Of a stretch of DNA of 64,000 nt, positions 1 through 11,084 are shown piece after piece. How positions within the stretch are numbered: the first letter of the stretch is position 1; every line of letters begins with the position of its first letter. A program made the position numbers and the translations under genes. The DNA is from Gautieria morchelliformis. Taxonomy: Eukaryota; Basidiomycota; Agaricomycetes; Gomphales; Gomphaceae. The notes under the pieces were generated by a model. It was not told the DNA's origin. It searched no databases and was given only the letters and a program-made list of their open reading frames with translations. Location of the stretch: positions 124,001-188,000 of the forward strand of contig WHVA01000066.1 of assembly GCA_015179125.1 (NCBI GenBank), in the 5' to 3' direction.

Positions 1-1755
1 TGCAATTCAGCAAGGAGCTCCACCAAATTGAGGAGATCTGGAAACTGGACGCTGCCTCGTTGGAGGATGTCCAAAAGGCACTTCACTTACACAAAGAGCC
101 CAGGGTGTCCCTCAGGGAGGTACCTCGGTCAGTGGTGAGCAAGCGAGACCACACCCCTGACGATCAACAGTGGCAGGAGCAGGACCGATGATGCATGCTG
201 CCGCTGGCCGCCCTGGTCAAACAAGATGTACGATTCAGAAGTGAATCGCACACGGTGCCGGTTGCTCCCATGAGCAGCCGCAAGATGATCCAACAGATCG
301 TCAGAGGCAAGTCATCTCAGAGCCCGACTTGGAGGCCACAATGGAGAGCCTAGAACTCAAGGCCGCACACTGGCAACAAAAAGAGGCCAGTGCAGCACGC
401 TGCCACACATGGGCTCTTGAGCTGCTAGCACGGAATGCTGAAGCCACTGTGGCCCAACGCCACACCAACTGGCTGCCCGACGAACTGCTCACGCATGCCG
501 TACAGGATGCAATAGTAGGCTGCATCTCCGCAATGCAGGTCTGATGGGTGACACTCGTCACACACCCCCACCAGATGCCTGTGTGCTGGAGGTGCCTGGC
601 CCTGAACCCGACCCGGCCCCGGCCCCAGTCAGAGCATATACCAACATGGTCTGCACAGCTTCCCAGCCATGCGACTGGTCCATGGCCCTGATTGAAGGTC
701 AGGGCATAATGGACCAGCCAGATGGCACACAAGAGCCATACAATGGTATCACACGAATGATATGTGTCGCGATGGCTGACACCATAGACATGGACCTTGA
801 GAAGTCCGTGCTGGCAAAGGCCGGCGTGAAGCTGGCCCATCCTGAGCCATACGTGGGAGGGTCCGACCTCGGAGAGTTTGAAGTCTTTGTCACAGCCATC
901 TTGAGATGGCTCAAGATGATTGCCTGCTAGGGCTGACCAGCATAGATATGCAGGTCGGTTATGTGGGCACTTGCGTCACCGGCGAGGCCCAGGAATGGTT
1001 TCTTCAAAATGTTCCAAGTTTTGACCGCCAGGTCCGTGAGTGGACCTTGGAGACGGTGATGCAGGGCCTGCAGAAGCGGTTCATGCACACCCTGACATAC
1101 CACCATGCGTCGAACAAGTTAGACGCGGTCATGCAGAGCACAAAGACTGTTCAGGAGATGCTGAATGATCTAACAAAATATGCAGCTCATATGATACAGC
1201 CGCCTGATGGCTACGCCTTCTGGAGACGGTTTGTGTCAGCATTGCACAAAACGCTGTGCAATGAAGTCCTCAAAACGGGCTACAATCCAGAAAGCAGCTC
1301 AATCGAGCAGCTCTTCAAAGCAGCCTGCATGATCAAGGAAGCATCCCGCTATAACATGGGGATGTGTCAGGCAGAGAGCGCGGCCGCGATGGCCAGCGCA
1401 TCACCGCTTGCATTGAGCAAGCTGGTATCGCAGACAGGCCAAGCAGGCCTGCCCCCTTCCAAAGGAGCGGGACATCCCAACATCCACAACTGCCCTGCCC
1501 AGCCCCAGCCAGATGGCCAACTGAGACTAAACAGCCTCAGGCATCTGGAAGCTCGTCAAAGCCAAGCTTCCCTCCACAGCCATTGGGTCAACCGCCAGAT
1601 CAACCTGCAAATGCCCAAAGCAGCATCACTTGCTTTGAATGTGGCCAGCCAGGGCACAGAAAAGCAGAATGTCCAATACAGACAGCAGCTGCAAGACACG
1701 GCGAAGATGAGGATCGGGACCCTGATCCCAACCATGCCCCTCTTCAGCAAATGGG
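1..1755 (+). pseudogene. Decayed Ty3/gypsy-type Gag
   Basis: Remnant of a retrotransposon Gag spread over several frames. An early piece (about 1-550) is broken by stops and shifts. The piece at 800-1370 has the basidiomycete gypsy Gag look (GEAQEWFLQNV, then a helical domain). A CCHC zinc knuckle, CFECGQPGHRKAEC, lies at 1631-1672. At least three frame changes are needed to join the pieces, so no functional protein is made. No protease or RT follows: homology stops at about 1755, where a minus-strand element begins. The left end lies outside the window. The Gag assignment rests on the knuckle and domain style; the exact family is not determined. Confidence 0.75.
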
Positions 1756-2756
1756 TTTGCATAGTCCTGATGAGCGATGAGATTTCTGGCACGGATGAAC
1801 ACCCATTCACATACCTTTGCCACAATCTCTGGGATACTGTTGACATAGAGCACATGTTTGGCTGAGCTGATGAAGCGGTTGGTAGTAACGCCACAGGCTT
1901 CCTGTAATCTTGCTTGCACCTGACGAAGTGCATACTGCGAGGGGACATCGATGGCTCCACACTCCTTCATCACCCATAAAAACATTTCCATGTGACGCCG
2001 AGACAAGCGAAGCCGAGGGAGGTTATCAAGTAGATCAATGAGACACATCTGGTTTGTGAGTCATGTCAAAACTGCTCGTATGGTTGACATTACATAGGTA
2101 CGCACAGTTTTGTTCGGATATGGCGCCCAATCCCCTGCCTGAGATATGCCTGATAGGTGTGATTGGAGTTCCACCAACGGGACACTTTCGAGATCTAAAG
2201 AAATCATCATGAGAGGAGAGCAGATGTGTCGTACTCTGACGCACCGAATGCCTGCTGGTCCAATATGGCACCCGGACAGTCACATCCTCATCATCTGGGG
2301 ATGACTCGTCATCCAGGTCATTGGATAGCTCTGCGGCAAAGCGTCATAGTCTTCTAGCTCCTCTTCAATAAGCCGATCCTCGTCTTCTTGAGTCACCATA
2401 TGTTGCATCCCAGCAACAGCGATATCACGTTCAGCCTCTCTATCATCATGAAATCCCATGTCATCATTCAAATGCATATGAGGACGTGGGTCACCAATGA
2501 CATTCCCAGGGTGAGCAACTTGCGCTTCGATCATGTTGGAATACATCATCGCGGCCATCTCTCGCCGATGTGTGAGCCGCTGTGTGTTCTCTACATGTGT
2601 GTGGCTGTTATTATGAGTGGATGAAGCAGCGCGGCATATCCAATGCATGTCCTCTGGTCGGGCATCATATACCTGACATGTCTGACATCGAATCCGTTTG
2701 TTGTCATTTGCGTGGACCTCGAAATCTAGAATCCAAATGAACACGGTGCATGTCAC
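1756..2756 (-). pseudogene. Truncated repeat-family basidiomycete protein (spliced)
   Basis: Minus-strand fragment of a large protein family that I recognise as repeated in agaricomycete genomes and presumed to travel with transposons; its function is unknown to me. An N-terminal piece (2756-2283) has a C-x2-C pair and an acidic stretch (DEDRLIEEELEDYD). It is followed by DWAPYPNKT, an intron (2049-2105, GT-AG), LIDLLDNLPRLRL and HVLYVNSIPEIVAK, a second intron (1767-1814, GT-AG) and DYANP. The family normally continues for hundreds of residues, but here sequence after DYANP turns directly into gypsy Gag at about 1755, so the gene is 3'-truncated. The in-frame stop at 2280-2282 may be a lesion or an unrecognised intron. 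Confidence 0.5.
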
Positions 2757-2983
2757 TTATACCATTGGCAAACACCTACTTGCTGGTAGTTTTTTCCTCC
2801 GAGGTCCTGGCATGATGAGTGGGGATCTGCACAAAGACTGACTCTTGGGTGGATGGAAGAGGATGGTTCGGTATGTAGAAACGACCGGCCACGTGATCAC
2901 ATTTGACTCCGATGGTCCATATGAGAAACAACAAGCAATATTATATAACAACAAGCAATATATATTTCTGATGTTTCATAATG

Positions 2984-3736
2984 TCATGCAAGGTCGGGTC
3001 TTTTGCAATAACGACGATCACCTGGCCTGATCCAACCAGTGGGACGGAAGTACACATCCCATTCCTCTTTGGAAATTTCCCACACCTTGTGACGTTTGCG
3101 TGAAGTGCTCGGTGTTTCCTGTTTGCCCTCATGTTTATGTTTGCTGACCTCGTGGTTCTGACTGCCAGGTTTCATACCTACTAATTGTGTTGCGTTCTTG
3201 GTTACCGGGGTGACAATGGACTGCAATCGGCTACTGCGCTGCATCGCAGACCCTGTCATCGTCACAGGCTCTGTGCTTCTGATTGCCATGGAAGACTTCA
3301 AGTAATTTATATGAGCCACCCGCCATTGCAATGTATATGAAAACCATACCATATCTAGACGTTGGGTCACCCTGAAGTTTGTTTGAGAGGGTACGTATGG
3401 ATTTGAGGCCGTGACTAATGCCGTGGACATCTTGATATTGGAAGGTTTGCCAGGTTGGAGGGTATCTAGACGTTGGGTCACCCTGAAGTTTGTTTGAGAG
3501 GGTACATATGGGTTTGAGGCCGTGACTAATGCCGTGGACGTCTTGATATTGGAAGGTTTGCCAGATTGGAAGGTTGGGGATGCATGCTCAAGCGAAGGAG
3601 AAGAAGGCTGGGTGTCCAAATCTGTGTCACCGGACTGGTCAGAGTCTGCGAGCCATCCAGGCATGGCAGTGCCGTCACAATCTGTAGGAGAGAAATGCAG
3701 TATCATAGTCTTGAATAGAACAGTTAACTCTGGCAT
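2984..3736 (-). CDS. Hypothetical protein with internal 37-residue duplication
   Basis: Open frame of 250 codons, unrecognised. A 54-nt GT-AG intron (3296-3349) fits in frame, giving about 232 aa. The N-terminal half is Ser/Pro/Thr-rich and holds two nearly identical 37-residue units (core SNIK-STALVTASNPYVPSQ) encoded by the 111-bp tandem repeat at 3352-3573. The C-terminal part is basic (KHKHEGKQE, SRKRHKVW). No known domain was seen. It lies just upstream, on the same strand, of the truncated repeat-family gene, so it could be a 5' exon group of that element rather than an independent gene. Confidence 0.35.
   Translation of the reverse strand: MPELTVLFKTMILHFSPTDCDGTAMPGWLADSDQSGDTDLDTQPSSPSLEHASPTFQSGKPSNIKTSTALVTASNPYVPSQTNFRVTQRLDTLQPGKPSNIKMSTALVTASNPYVPSQTNFRVTQRLDMVWFSYTLQWRVAHINYLKSSMAIRSTEPVTMTGSAMQRSSRLQSIVTPVTKNATQLVGMKPGSQNHEVSKHKHEGKQETPSTSRKRHKVWEISKEEWDVYFRPTGWIRPGDRRYCKRPDLA
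3352..3573. repeat. Tandem duplication, 2 x 111 bp
   Basis: The unit starting tatctagacgttgggtcacc at 3352 recurs at 3463. The copies differ at only a handful of positions. The period is 111 bp, a multiple of three, so the overlapping minus-strand frame stays open through both copies. Confidence 0.9.
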
Positions 3737-3984
3737 GCCTTGGGCTCAATAACACAGAACTTACAATCGGACCAGGGGACGTTGGCGATATGTGAACAGT
3801 CAGTTTGTTCCATCTTCGGCCACAATCAATGATAGCAACATTCCCGGAAACATTCACGAGGCTGTCTTTTGCAAGTGGGAGTATGGGTGGAACATCCATA
3901 AGGGCCCCGCAGGTGATTGCCTCTGATCATATCTTGGAGGTTCATCACGAAGGTTTTATAGGTCTCTGTCAAAGCTAACTAGAA

Positions 3985-4257
3985 CCCTGAAAAACAAGGA
4001 AAATACCGGGACCCAGACGGTGTTGAGAAAAGCTGTCGGTGGGGTTTTGAAAAGGCAGAAACGATGAGGTGTGACAGATGCATGAAACAGGTGTGCGACA
4101 GGCAGTTCCCTAGAGTGTTAGAAGCCTGAGAAACAAGGAAAATACCGGACCCAGACGACGTTGAGCCAAGCTGTCGGCGGGGTTTTGAAAAGGCAGAAAC
4201 GATGAGGTGTGACAGATGCATGAAACAGGTGGGCGGCAGGCAGTTCCCGAGATTATA
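3985..4257. repeat. Tandem duplication, 2 x about 139 bp
   Basis: Sequence beginning aaacaaggaaaataccgg at 3992 recurs at 4131 with a one-base length difference and scattered substitutions. Both copies keep the minus-strand frame that reads CFMHLSHLIVSAFSKP, but no gene is otherwise evident. Confidence 0.85.
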
Positions 4258-4522
4258 CTGAGCCTCCACATTTTATGTTCCACAGACCCTCCTAAAAGGC
4301 ATACAATAGCTAGGTAGTCGAGGACGCAAATACGTCAAGTGCTTGACCTTTTAGATACTCCAAACTCGAACGGGGGTGTACCAACCCCCCTTGTACACCC
4401 TATTGATGGCTGATGATACACCTGTACGTTAATGATCAGCTCCGATAAGCAGACTGTAAAAGATCGAGTTTTTGAATAGCTGAAGGTGCTTCATCGATCA
4501 TCTGCATTTCGGCGAACTGGAG

Positions 4523-5038
4523 GTGTACGGCACTCGGAAGCCCGGTGTCTGTGACGCCTTCCTTTCAAGATGCGCGCAGTGGGAATGGGCTCCATTTAAG
4601 CCCCACTCAAATCTGTTCAACCACCTCACAGTTTGGACTTCACCACCTATCTGTCTGCCGTCTTTATCAGCTGTTCTTGCTATCAGTCCAATCACAATTA
4701 CTACTATCATGCCCAGAGTACTTGATGCAACCCACACTAGTTTTACAGTAAGGCAAAGAAGTTTGTATGGGAGATGCTTGACTTATTGTGATGCTACACA
4801 GGACTGGGAAGTGATCTGGGTGAGATACCCAGGCACTCAAGAATGGGTTCAAGCCTTCTTCCATGGATATGCATATTCAACCACGGTACCTTTTTGTTTC
4901 ATTATTGGTTATGTTGAGATGTCTCACATGTTTTCTGTCATCAGAAATACCGTACGCCAAAGGTCAAGCTCGGGGTTTATGCTTCACGAGTTGGTGACGC
5001 ATACCGGAGAACCGTTCTATTTCCATGGAAAGACGTGA
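4523..5038 (+). CDS. Unrecognised ORF, 171 codons
   Basis: Longest open frame between 4.3 and 6.9 kb. No known domain was recognised. The short string TVRQRS occurs twice, at about residues 74 and 142. Composition does not clearly separate it from chance, and a GT-AG intron could split it. Listed as a weak candidate only. Confidence 0.2.
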   Translation: MYGTRKPGVCDAFLSRCAQWEWAPFKPHSNLFNHLTVWTSPPICLPSLSAVLAISPITITTIMPRVLDATHTSFTVRQRSLYGRCLTYCDATQDWEVIWVRYPGTQEWVQAFFHGYAYSTTVPFCFIIGYVEMSHMFSVIRNTVRQRSSSGFMLHELVTHTGEPFYFHGKT

Positions 5039-6840
5039 CAGACGCTCCGCTGGAGTAAGTTGGGAGAGTAACCTGTCATGTCCGGTGACGATATGCGCAT
5101 TTGAATCGTAATACATGCCAAGCGAGAATAGGAATGTTCCAATTATGTAGACAATCTCAGGAACATCATAGCCTCACAGGCCAATGAGATGCGTGACAGA
5201 AATCGGGAGAAGGGGCGAATGCAAATGAGATACGCTGCGTACTGAATGTTATTCCATCAGACATTAGCTGTTTGTAAGATCTCACCGAAGGGATGCCTTA
5301 GGTAAGACTGGTTAGAAGAACATTGTATGGGATAACATATAAAATATCACAGCACGCATTGGCAATGACTACTGGCTGGAGAAATTTCATTGCTCAGAGG
5401 GCCAAGTGAGCGATGTCGCGTGAAGCTGATAGTTCCTAATAACACGAGAAACACTAACCCGTAAAACATCATGATTACTGTGGCGGCGATCAACAGCTGA
5501 TAGGGAAATCCTGCGTCAGCTATCCCAGAAGCACGGTGGAGGCATCATTCACTGGAATGTAGTTTATCCCAAGGCCGGCACCACTGTTACTCAGATGAAA
5601 TGAAACACCTGCAAGGTAACATGTACATGATATCTTAGTGATTCGCTTCTCTGAGGTGCCTGATATATATACCATGTGCCGGCAATGGCGACTGGACTTT
5701 CAAGCTGAGTGGAGTAATATAAGGATCTATGGTGTCAATTAACTCACAGAAAGATCCATTGCTCTTATTCGTTAGGACCAGGGACCAAAAGCCGCTTCAG
5801 GATTGGGGTGTCAGCCACCTGATTAAGGACGATAATCGGCGCACACTCACTCAGTGATATCACGAATGTCCAGCCAGTTACCACAGTTGACACAACAAAT
5901 TTTCGTGAACACTGCCTATCGAGCGCAAGGGCTGAAAGTATGACCTGCGATAACACAACTCCTCAGAGGTATATGACTTAGTCGTGTAATAATTCGTGGC
6001 AACTAGACATGAGATACCACACAACTGAGACTAGGTCGCCAATAACCAGAGCAGCAGCTGGAAGTGGTAAGGGTGATATATTTGGAATAAATTACCTATT
6101 CACCTTGAATTGCGTATGTGGTACCTTCAACCAGGCAGCATTCTGCGGCCTATTTCACTTGAATGATGCCAGAAATGCATTGGATCAAGTCTGAACAAAG
6201 GAGGCAGATCACAAATACTCTAAGACGGAATGAGCGGGAAACAATAAACATGATGGAAACACTCACCCGACCTGTTTGCGAGCAAAGGTAGCGGATGCGT
6301 CTGGAGATTTACGCCGCCTATTCAAGAGAGTCGGAAGACCAACTGCGAGCAGGAGTGAGGACATGAGAACACAGTTGATGGTCGCAGCTACAGCCATTGC
6401 CTATATATGATCAGTGAAAAAGAGTTAGATCCAAGTGCACCAACTCACTCTGGCGCCTCCGTATTCATAGGGTGTTAAATATAGGACTTTACTGGGAGGC
6501 AGAACGCCTGAGTTCATGGCGATATCCGAGAGACGGGATACAGGCATGGAGTAAGCTTAGAGAATGCGTCAAGCAGAGGAACAATTAATAATAAAGATTG
6601 GCGTCTCTCCCTAGCATTACTTGCGCATAAGTACCCAGACTCGTGATGCTGAGAACAAAGACCAATCCATGGAAATACTGGATTTACCGCAGCGTGCTTC
6701 TATTTGGTAAATTTCTCAGCTAGAGTTAGCAATGTGTTGGACACCAAGTTTCATGCCCTACTGAAATATCTAAGCGTCGGATAACTACCGAGCTACCGAT
6801 AATTAATCCTGGACGTGCTTCAGAGAACCAATAGACAATA
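5039..6840. other. Gene-poor stretch with possible decayed membrane-protein exons (-)
   Basis: No intact gene. On the minus strand short hydrophobic exon-like pieces flanked by plausible GT/AG sites can be read (around 6690-6590, 6530-6450 including LPPSKVLYL, 6405-6265 with NCVLMSSLLLAVG, and 5956-5765). They suggest a decayed multi-exon membrane protein but no family was identified, and stops occur between the pieces. Confidence 0.25.
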
Positions 6841-6919
6841 TTGGTTTGTAATATATATTAGTTGCGGAGTACGCTGAACTGCTAATCCTATCCTACAGGC
6901 GCGTGAGAAAATATTAGCA

Positions 6920-8122
6920 ATGTCGCGTCTCCAGCCCACACCCACGCGTCCATTCCAGCCCACCACCGCATCGCATGTGAGTATGCAGCCAATCCCGCCC
7001 GCTGTCTTTTATAACACCCCTAGAACTCCGATCACGTCACAAGCAGGTGGGATTGAGGAAAGGCTCAGTCCCGCCCTTTTCTCTAACTCTACTAATGCGC
7101 CCCATCCACCGGCTGTCGCCCTCTCCCTCGTTACCTCGGTCGCTGCACCCCCTAGCACACCTGACGAGTCATCGAACACCGGGTTGGACGCGTCAGGTGT
7201 GCTAGGGTCACAACCCATATCTTCACGCAAGGCGCGTGAAGCCTTTTCTTTGCATGACCTCGACCAACTCCTCCGTGCTGTGATCGAGGTCAACCCGTAC
7301 ATGGCACCACGGGCAAAGCTGGGTGAACACTGGAAAGAAGTGGCCAGGCGCGTGCAAGAGAGTGGGTCTTGCCTGAACCGTGAGCCGGACACACTCAAGA
7401 ACAAAGTGGCATCCCTGCTCACTTGGGTGGAGGTGCGTCCTAGCATAATTATTTTATATAAATTGCGCGCTGACTAGAAGAGAGTAGGGGAGAAAAAAGA
7501 AGACTCCCCGGTCTGCTCTTGGTAAAGAGTGGGAGCGCGATCCAGCCCTGTTCGCCTCGCTCTCAGGGAAGCTGGATGCCGTGCAGCATCTCAAGTTGGA
7601 GGCGAAAGGGACCAGGGAGGAGCAGAAGGAGCATGAAAAACAGGTGAGTGAAGGGCTTTGTTCATGATATTTATTGGCTACTAACTATCTAATCAATAGG
7701 TTCAGAACGCGGCGAAGGATGCGGGAGAGACTATGCAAGACGCCATGGTGATATGCCGGTGACCTAGGCAGAAGCGAGGACGCTCCCCATCTCCATCGGT
7801 TGGGATTTCTGAGAAGGAGAATGATGGCAGTCAATTGGTAAGCATATCTGGGACAGATACGCGTGAGAGCTTCGGACGGAAACGTTCCTGTGTGGGAGGG
7901 AGGCGGAGGACTGAAACTACACGACTGGTCGAGCTCCTGGAGGAAGCACGTGCAGAGACACGCAAGATGCGCGAAGAGGACCGCAAGTTGCATGAGGCGG
8001 AACGTGAGGAGGAGAGGAAGGCACGCCAGGCGCTCCTTGAGGAGACACGTCGTGCAAATGACCAGCAGGAGAGGACAAGCACAGCGCTCCTGGATATCTT
8101 GCGGCAGGGGCTCCTTAATTAG
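6920..8122 (+). pseudogene. Harbinger Myb/SANT-like accessory protein with one in-frame TGA
   Basis: Three exons: 6920-7432, 7488-7643 and from 7700 (GT-AG introns of 55 and 56 nt, both phase 0). The N-terminus is Pro/Ser/Thr-rich. The middle (AFSLHDLDQLLRAVIEVNPY, then W-K-EVARRVQ) is the trihelix/Myb-like DNA-binding fold found in Harbinger partner proteins. The C-terminus, downstream of 7763, is a basic linker and a long charged coiled coil ending at 8122. A TGA at 7760-7762 interrupts an otherwise continuous frame; the only way to splice it out would be a 24-nt intron, too short to be credible. Either a truncated protein is made or this copy is inactive. In these elements the partner delivers the transposase to the nucleus and the transposon ends (known for the superfamily). 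Confidence 0.65.
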
Positions 8123-8149
8123 TTTGAGATGTCTCACTTGCAGAGTATT

Positions 8150-8262
8150 GTTTTCTTGGCCCAAAAATTTGTTTTCTTGACAAATTTGACAAAATAATTT
8201 TTTCTTGACAAAAAAAAAGGTTTTCTTAAAAAAAAAAAGACCTAAAAATTGTTTGTTGGCTC
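8150..8262. repeat. Low-complexity A/T region with ttttcttgaca repeats
   Basis: Between the two convergent Harbinger genes lies a stretch of A and T runs with repeated ttttcttgacaaa units. It probably contains the 3' ends of both transcripts. No coding content. Confidence 0.6.
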
Positions 8263-8313
8263 TACAAACAGGGACAGGGGTGGCATACATGCATAAACTG
8301 CTAGAGAACATGA

Positions 8314-9479
8314 CTATTCATGGAAGTATTCTTGGAGGAAAGGGGGAGGACATGAATAACGAAGGGAAGTCTGATTCGGCTCCAAGCACGAATGCGCATT
8401 TGTGAGGAGAACACCAATGCGGTACATGGTTCCACATGCATTCCCCCATATCTTGTGCTTCCAAAAGGCATGGAGGAACGGCCAATCTTGCAACACAAGG
8501 CCGAAGCCATGCTCCATGGATATCCGTACCCCACCCATTGCCGTGTTCCATGCGCGTTGTTCTGGGGTAAGCGCATTCACGGTGGAATAGGGACTCACGA
8601 TAAAGGGGCTCACCCCATAAGCTGAATCACCGTAAACCTGGAAATAACGATACCCAGGTGCATCCCCTTCCCGTGACCCAGGCTGAATCGCATACTGCTC
8701 GAGATGCTGGAGCAGTGAGCTTTCCTTCAGGACTCCAGCGTCGTTCTGTGGGGCCCTGTATGGGCCAGCTAGATGCGCAATCAACCCGTTGGGGACGACA
8801 ACCCCCTGAAACTTCATGCCATGACATTTCTTGTAACTGGTGTAGGCAAGCTCCTGATACATCCCTGGCCGGCACGTCTGCCGGATCATGCAATCGATGA
8901 AGCCAAAGACGCTGCGACAGGGTGCTCCGAAATCGTAAAGGGCATTGGCGTACTTGCCAAGCTTCTCCGGGGACAAAAGCCCATGCCGGTGGTACTTTGT
9001 GGATAAGGACCACTGGTCCTCTGGGCTCTGCAGGCGTGCACAAAGAAGTGAGATCGCCTTGAGGGCACTTGCGCGGCTCCCGGCAGCTGTGATGAGAGGT
9101 TTCGGGAGCTGCAAAAGATCCGCAAGGAGCTGAAGTTCCCCTGCTGTAAACCTAATGTGGTTTTTGTGAGTTTGTTCAAGCGTTCACGTGTAGTGTATAC
9201 TCACCTGAACCTCCAGATGCACTCGGCCTCACTCATCTGCCAGAGGTACTCTGGCGTTATCCGCTCGCCCCCCTGTTCTGGGTGTGGGACCACTTTGGGC
9301 AAAGAACTGCAGGTGACTGAGATGGAGAGTGTGTCGTCAGGGGTCAGGTCATCGGTCGGTTCAGCGGTTGTGGTGCCAGAGGGGTGAATTCCAGAGCCAG
9401 GAGTACGTTGTTGCAGGAGGAGGAGGGGCACAATAGTGGCAAGAAGAGTCTTTCGCTGGTGGAGGTTGACAGGAGGCAT
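8314..9479 (-). CDS. PIF/Harbinger transposase (DDE_Tnp_4 type)
   Basis: Two exons, 9479-9205 and 9151-8314, joined by a 53-nt GT-AG intron (9152-9204); the total of 1113 nt gives 370 aa, with no stop or shift. The exon junction restores IWRFRFTAGELQLLADLL, a signature N-terminal motif of fungal Harbinger transposases. Catalytic residues are visible: first Asp in GFIDCMIRQTC, second Asp in VYGDSAYG, Glu in RISMEHGFG. The usual HGMKFQ and LIAHLAGPYRAPQNDAGVL blocks lie between. It would cut and rejoin transposon ends together with the Myb-like partner encoded convergently 190 bp away. It looks intact, but its partner carries a premature stop. Confidence 0.9.
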
Positions 9480-9640
9480 AAGGAGAGCAGTGAGGATGGA
9501 GCAGCGTGCTCGGAATATATGGTCCTAAACACACGTCAGTCACGTGCATCTAATAACTGTGGGAAAGATTATTTCCCTGGGCGGCAATATTATTGTACAA
9601 TAATCTCATATTATCGTACATAATATATACTACAAACTAA

Positions 9641-9914
9641 TATACTCTAATAAGCGGCAATTATTAATCAGGACTTTAACAAGGAGAGAAGGGGATGATA
9701 ATCACCGCCAGGTTTCAAGTGTCACGCGTTTCTTATGTAAGTTCAACGTACGTCCACGTGACTTCGATTGGCTCGAGAACGCATAGGCATATGACTTCGA
9801 GCTTAGAGTTTTCCTCTCCTTGAAGGAACGGGATATGGTTGACAGGTTTGTACTGTGCAATTAAACCCTGTTACAGCTTCAACGCTGAACTTCTGACATT
9901 GAAGTTCCTCGATC
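9641..9914. other. Intergenic, nothing recognised
   Basis: AT-rich flank of the Harbinger element followed by sequence with two cacgtg-like motifs. No gene, RNA or repeat structure was recognised. Confidence 0.5.
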
Positions 9915-10757
9915 GACGTCGAACTCCTTCGAAAGGTCTGGCTGCACGGCGAGTCATATCTGCATTCTCGCGGCTACACGCTCGCATATCCTGCGTCTGA
10001 AGCATACCGTTCCATATACCAGAACTGGTCTGCCATACCCAGGAAAGCGCCTCAGGATCCCTTTCATCCACAGTACGATGAGGCGTTCTGCTTCATCCAA
10101 GACAGATTCAAAGCTATCCGAGAACAGGAAAACGTTGTGGGAACACTGTTTCCGGTATGGGAATGCTGTTCGTTCACTCGCACTCTGATCGAAAGAGTCA
10201 GGCCCCAGACACCCTACGCTCGACTCGCGTGGCCGCAGGGTCATTCTCAGGGCGGTTCCCGCCTCAAGCATGGAGCTCAAAGTTATTCAACTCCTGTCAT
10301 CTGCACCGCTCCGCGCGGACCCCCTGAATCACACCATCCCTCTCTTGGAGGTCCTTGACGCGAGGGAGTGGTCAATCATGGTAACACCCGAATGAGGAAC
10401 TGCTAACTTGGAACAATGTGCATCCATCGAGGAGTATCTTGAATACGCGCGACAGCTCTTCGAGGTGGATAAGCTTCATAGCCTGTTTCGTGGGCTAAGC
10501 AGATTTACCACCACAATGCCATAGGGCCTAGCGTTCATGCACCAGAACGGGATAATCCACGGCGTGAGTCCCATCAGTCTTTTTATAAACTCTCTTGGTG
10601 ACAACCACTGGAACAGGATGTCTACGATTTGAACGTGGTCATGAACATGCTTGAAGGCAACCCGTCTGGCCCGTGCGACTCGACACCAAGAGATTTCGGT
10701 CCATGTGGAGCCATGTACGCCTTCATTGACTTTGGCGAGTCGCACATTGTGCGGGTA
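9915..10757 (+). pseudogene. Broken fungal protein-kinase-like gene
   Basis: Pieces of a basidiomycete kinase-like protein can be read in order: GYTLAYP near 9970; a block from about 10271 (MELKVIQLLSSAPLRADPLN, then HTIPLLEVLD); EYLEYARQLF near 10434; and LAFMHQNGIIHG near 10530-10563. A 53-nt GT-AG intron (10564-10616) follows, then DVYDLNVVMN, which together with the preceding IHG forms the HxD...N catalytic loop, and IDFGES (DFG at 10728-10736). TAG at 10522-10524 is in frame inside the kinase domain and further shifts are needed upstream, so it is a pseudogene. It stops at a possible splice donor (gtacgt, 10758), after which no more kinase sequence is seen. Confidence 0.7.
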
Positions 10758-11065
10758 CGTCACTATTGTCCTTGTTTTCTTCCCGTGCCTTCTTCGCATC
10801 CATCACTGACTGATAAATATCCTCATCGGTTCCCTCAAACATGTGTGACTCAGCTGCCAGATTCAGAAGCTCTGCAATGTCCATTTGGTGAGTTGTTGTT
10901 TGGGTCTTTCTTGCCATTTTGGGATGTCATATAATTCCCATTGGCATTACTTGGGTACTGTCATAACACATAATTTGTCAAAATAACTCTGGATTATTGA
11001 CTATTGGTTATGGTCTCAAAATCCCTGCAAACCAACTTGGAAGATGCAAACATGTATGGCTTATA

Positions 11066-11084
11066 AGAGAGAGAGAGAGAGAGA
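11066..11084. repeat. (AG)n microsatellite
   Basis: An uninterrupted AG/GA dinucleotide run. Confidence 0.9.

Larger units (their letters stand above)
6841..9640. mobile_element. PIF/Harbinger-type DNA transposon
   Basis: Two convergent genes, a Myb/SANT-like partner (+) and a DDE transposase (-), which is the standard two-gene layout of PIF/Harbinger elements. Candidate terminal inverted repeats are ttggtttgtaatatatatta at 6841-6860 and its near-complement at 9621-9640 (18 of 20 matching). Flanking TAT is present on the right and nearly on the left, compatible with the 3-bp target preference of the superfamily, but the exact ends are uncertain. Size is about 2.8 kb. Confidence 0.7.

Noticed and set aside
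10723..10917. Minus-strand 64-codon frame (AELLNLAAESHMFEGTDEDI), looks like the acidic tail of pogo/CENP-B-type transposases
   Set aside because: Too short and without the DDE or DNA-binding domains; similarity is an impression only.
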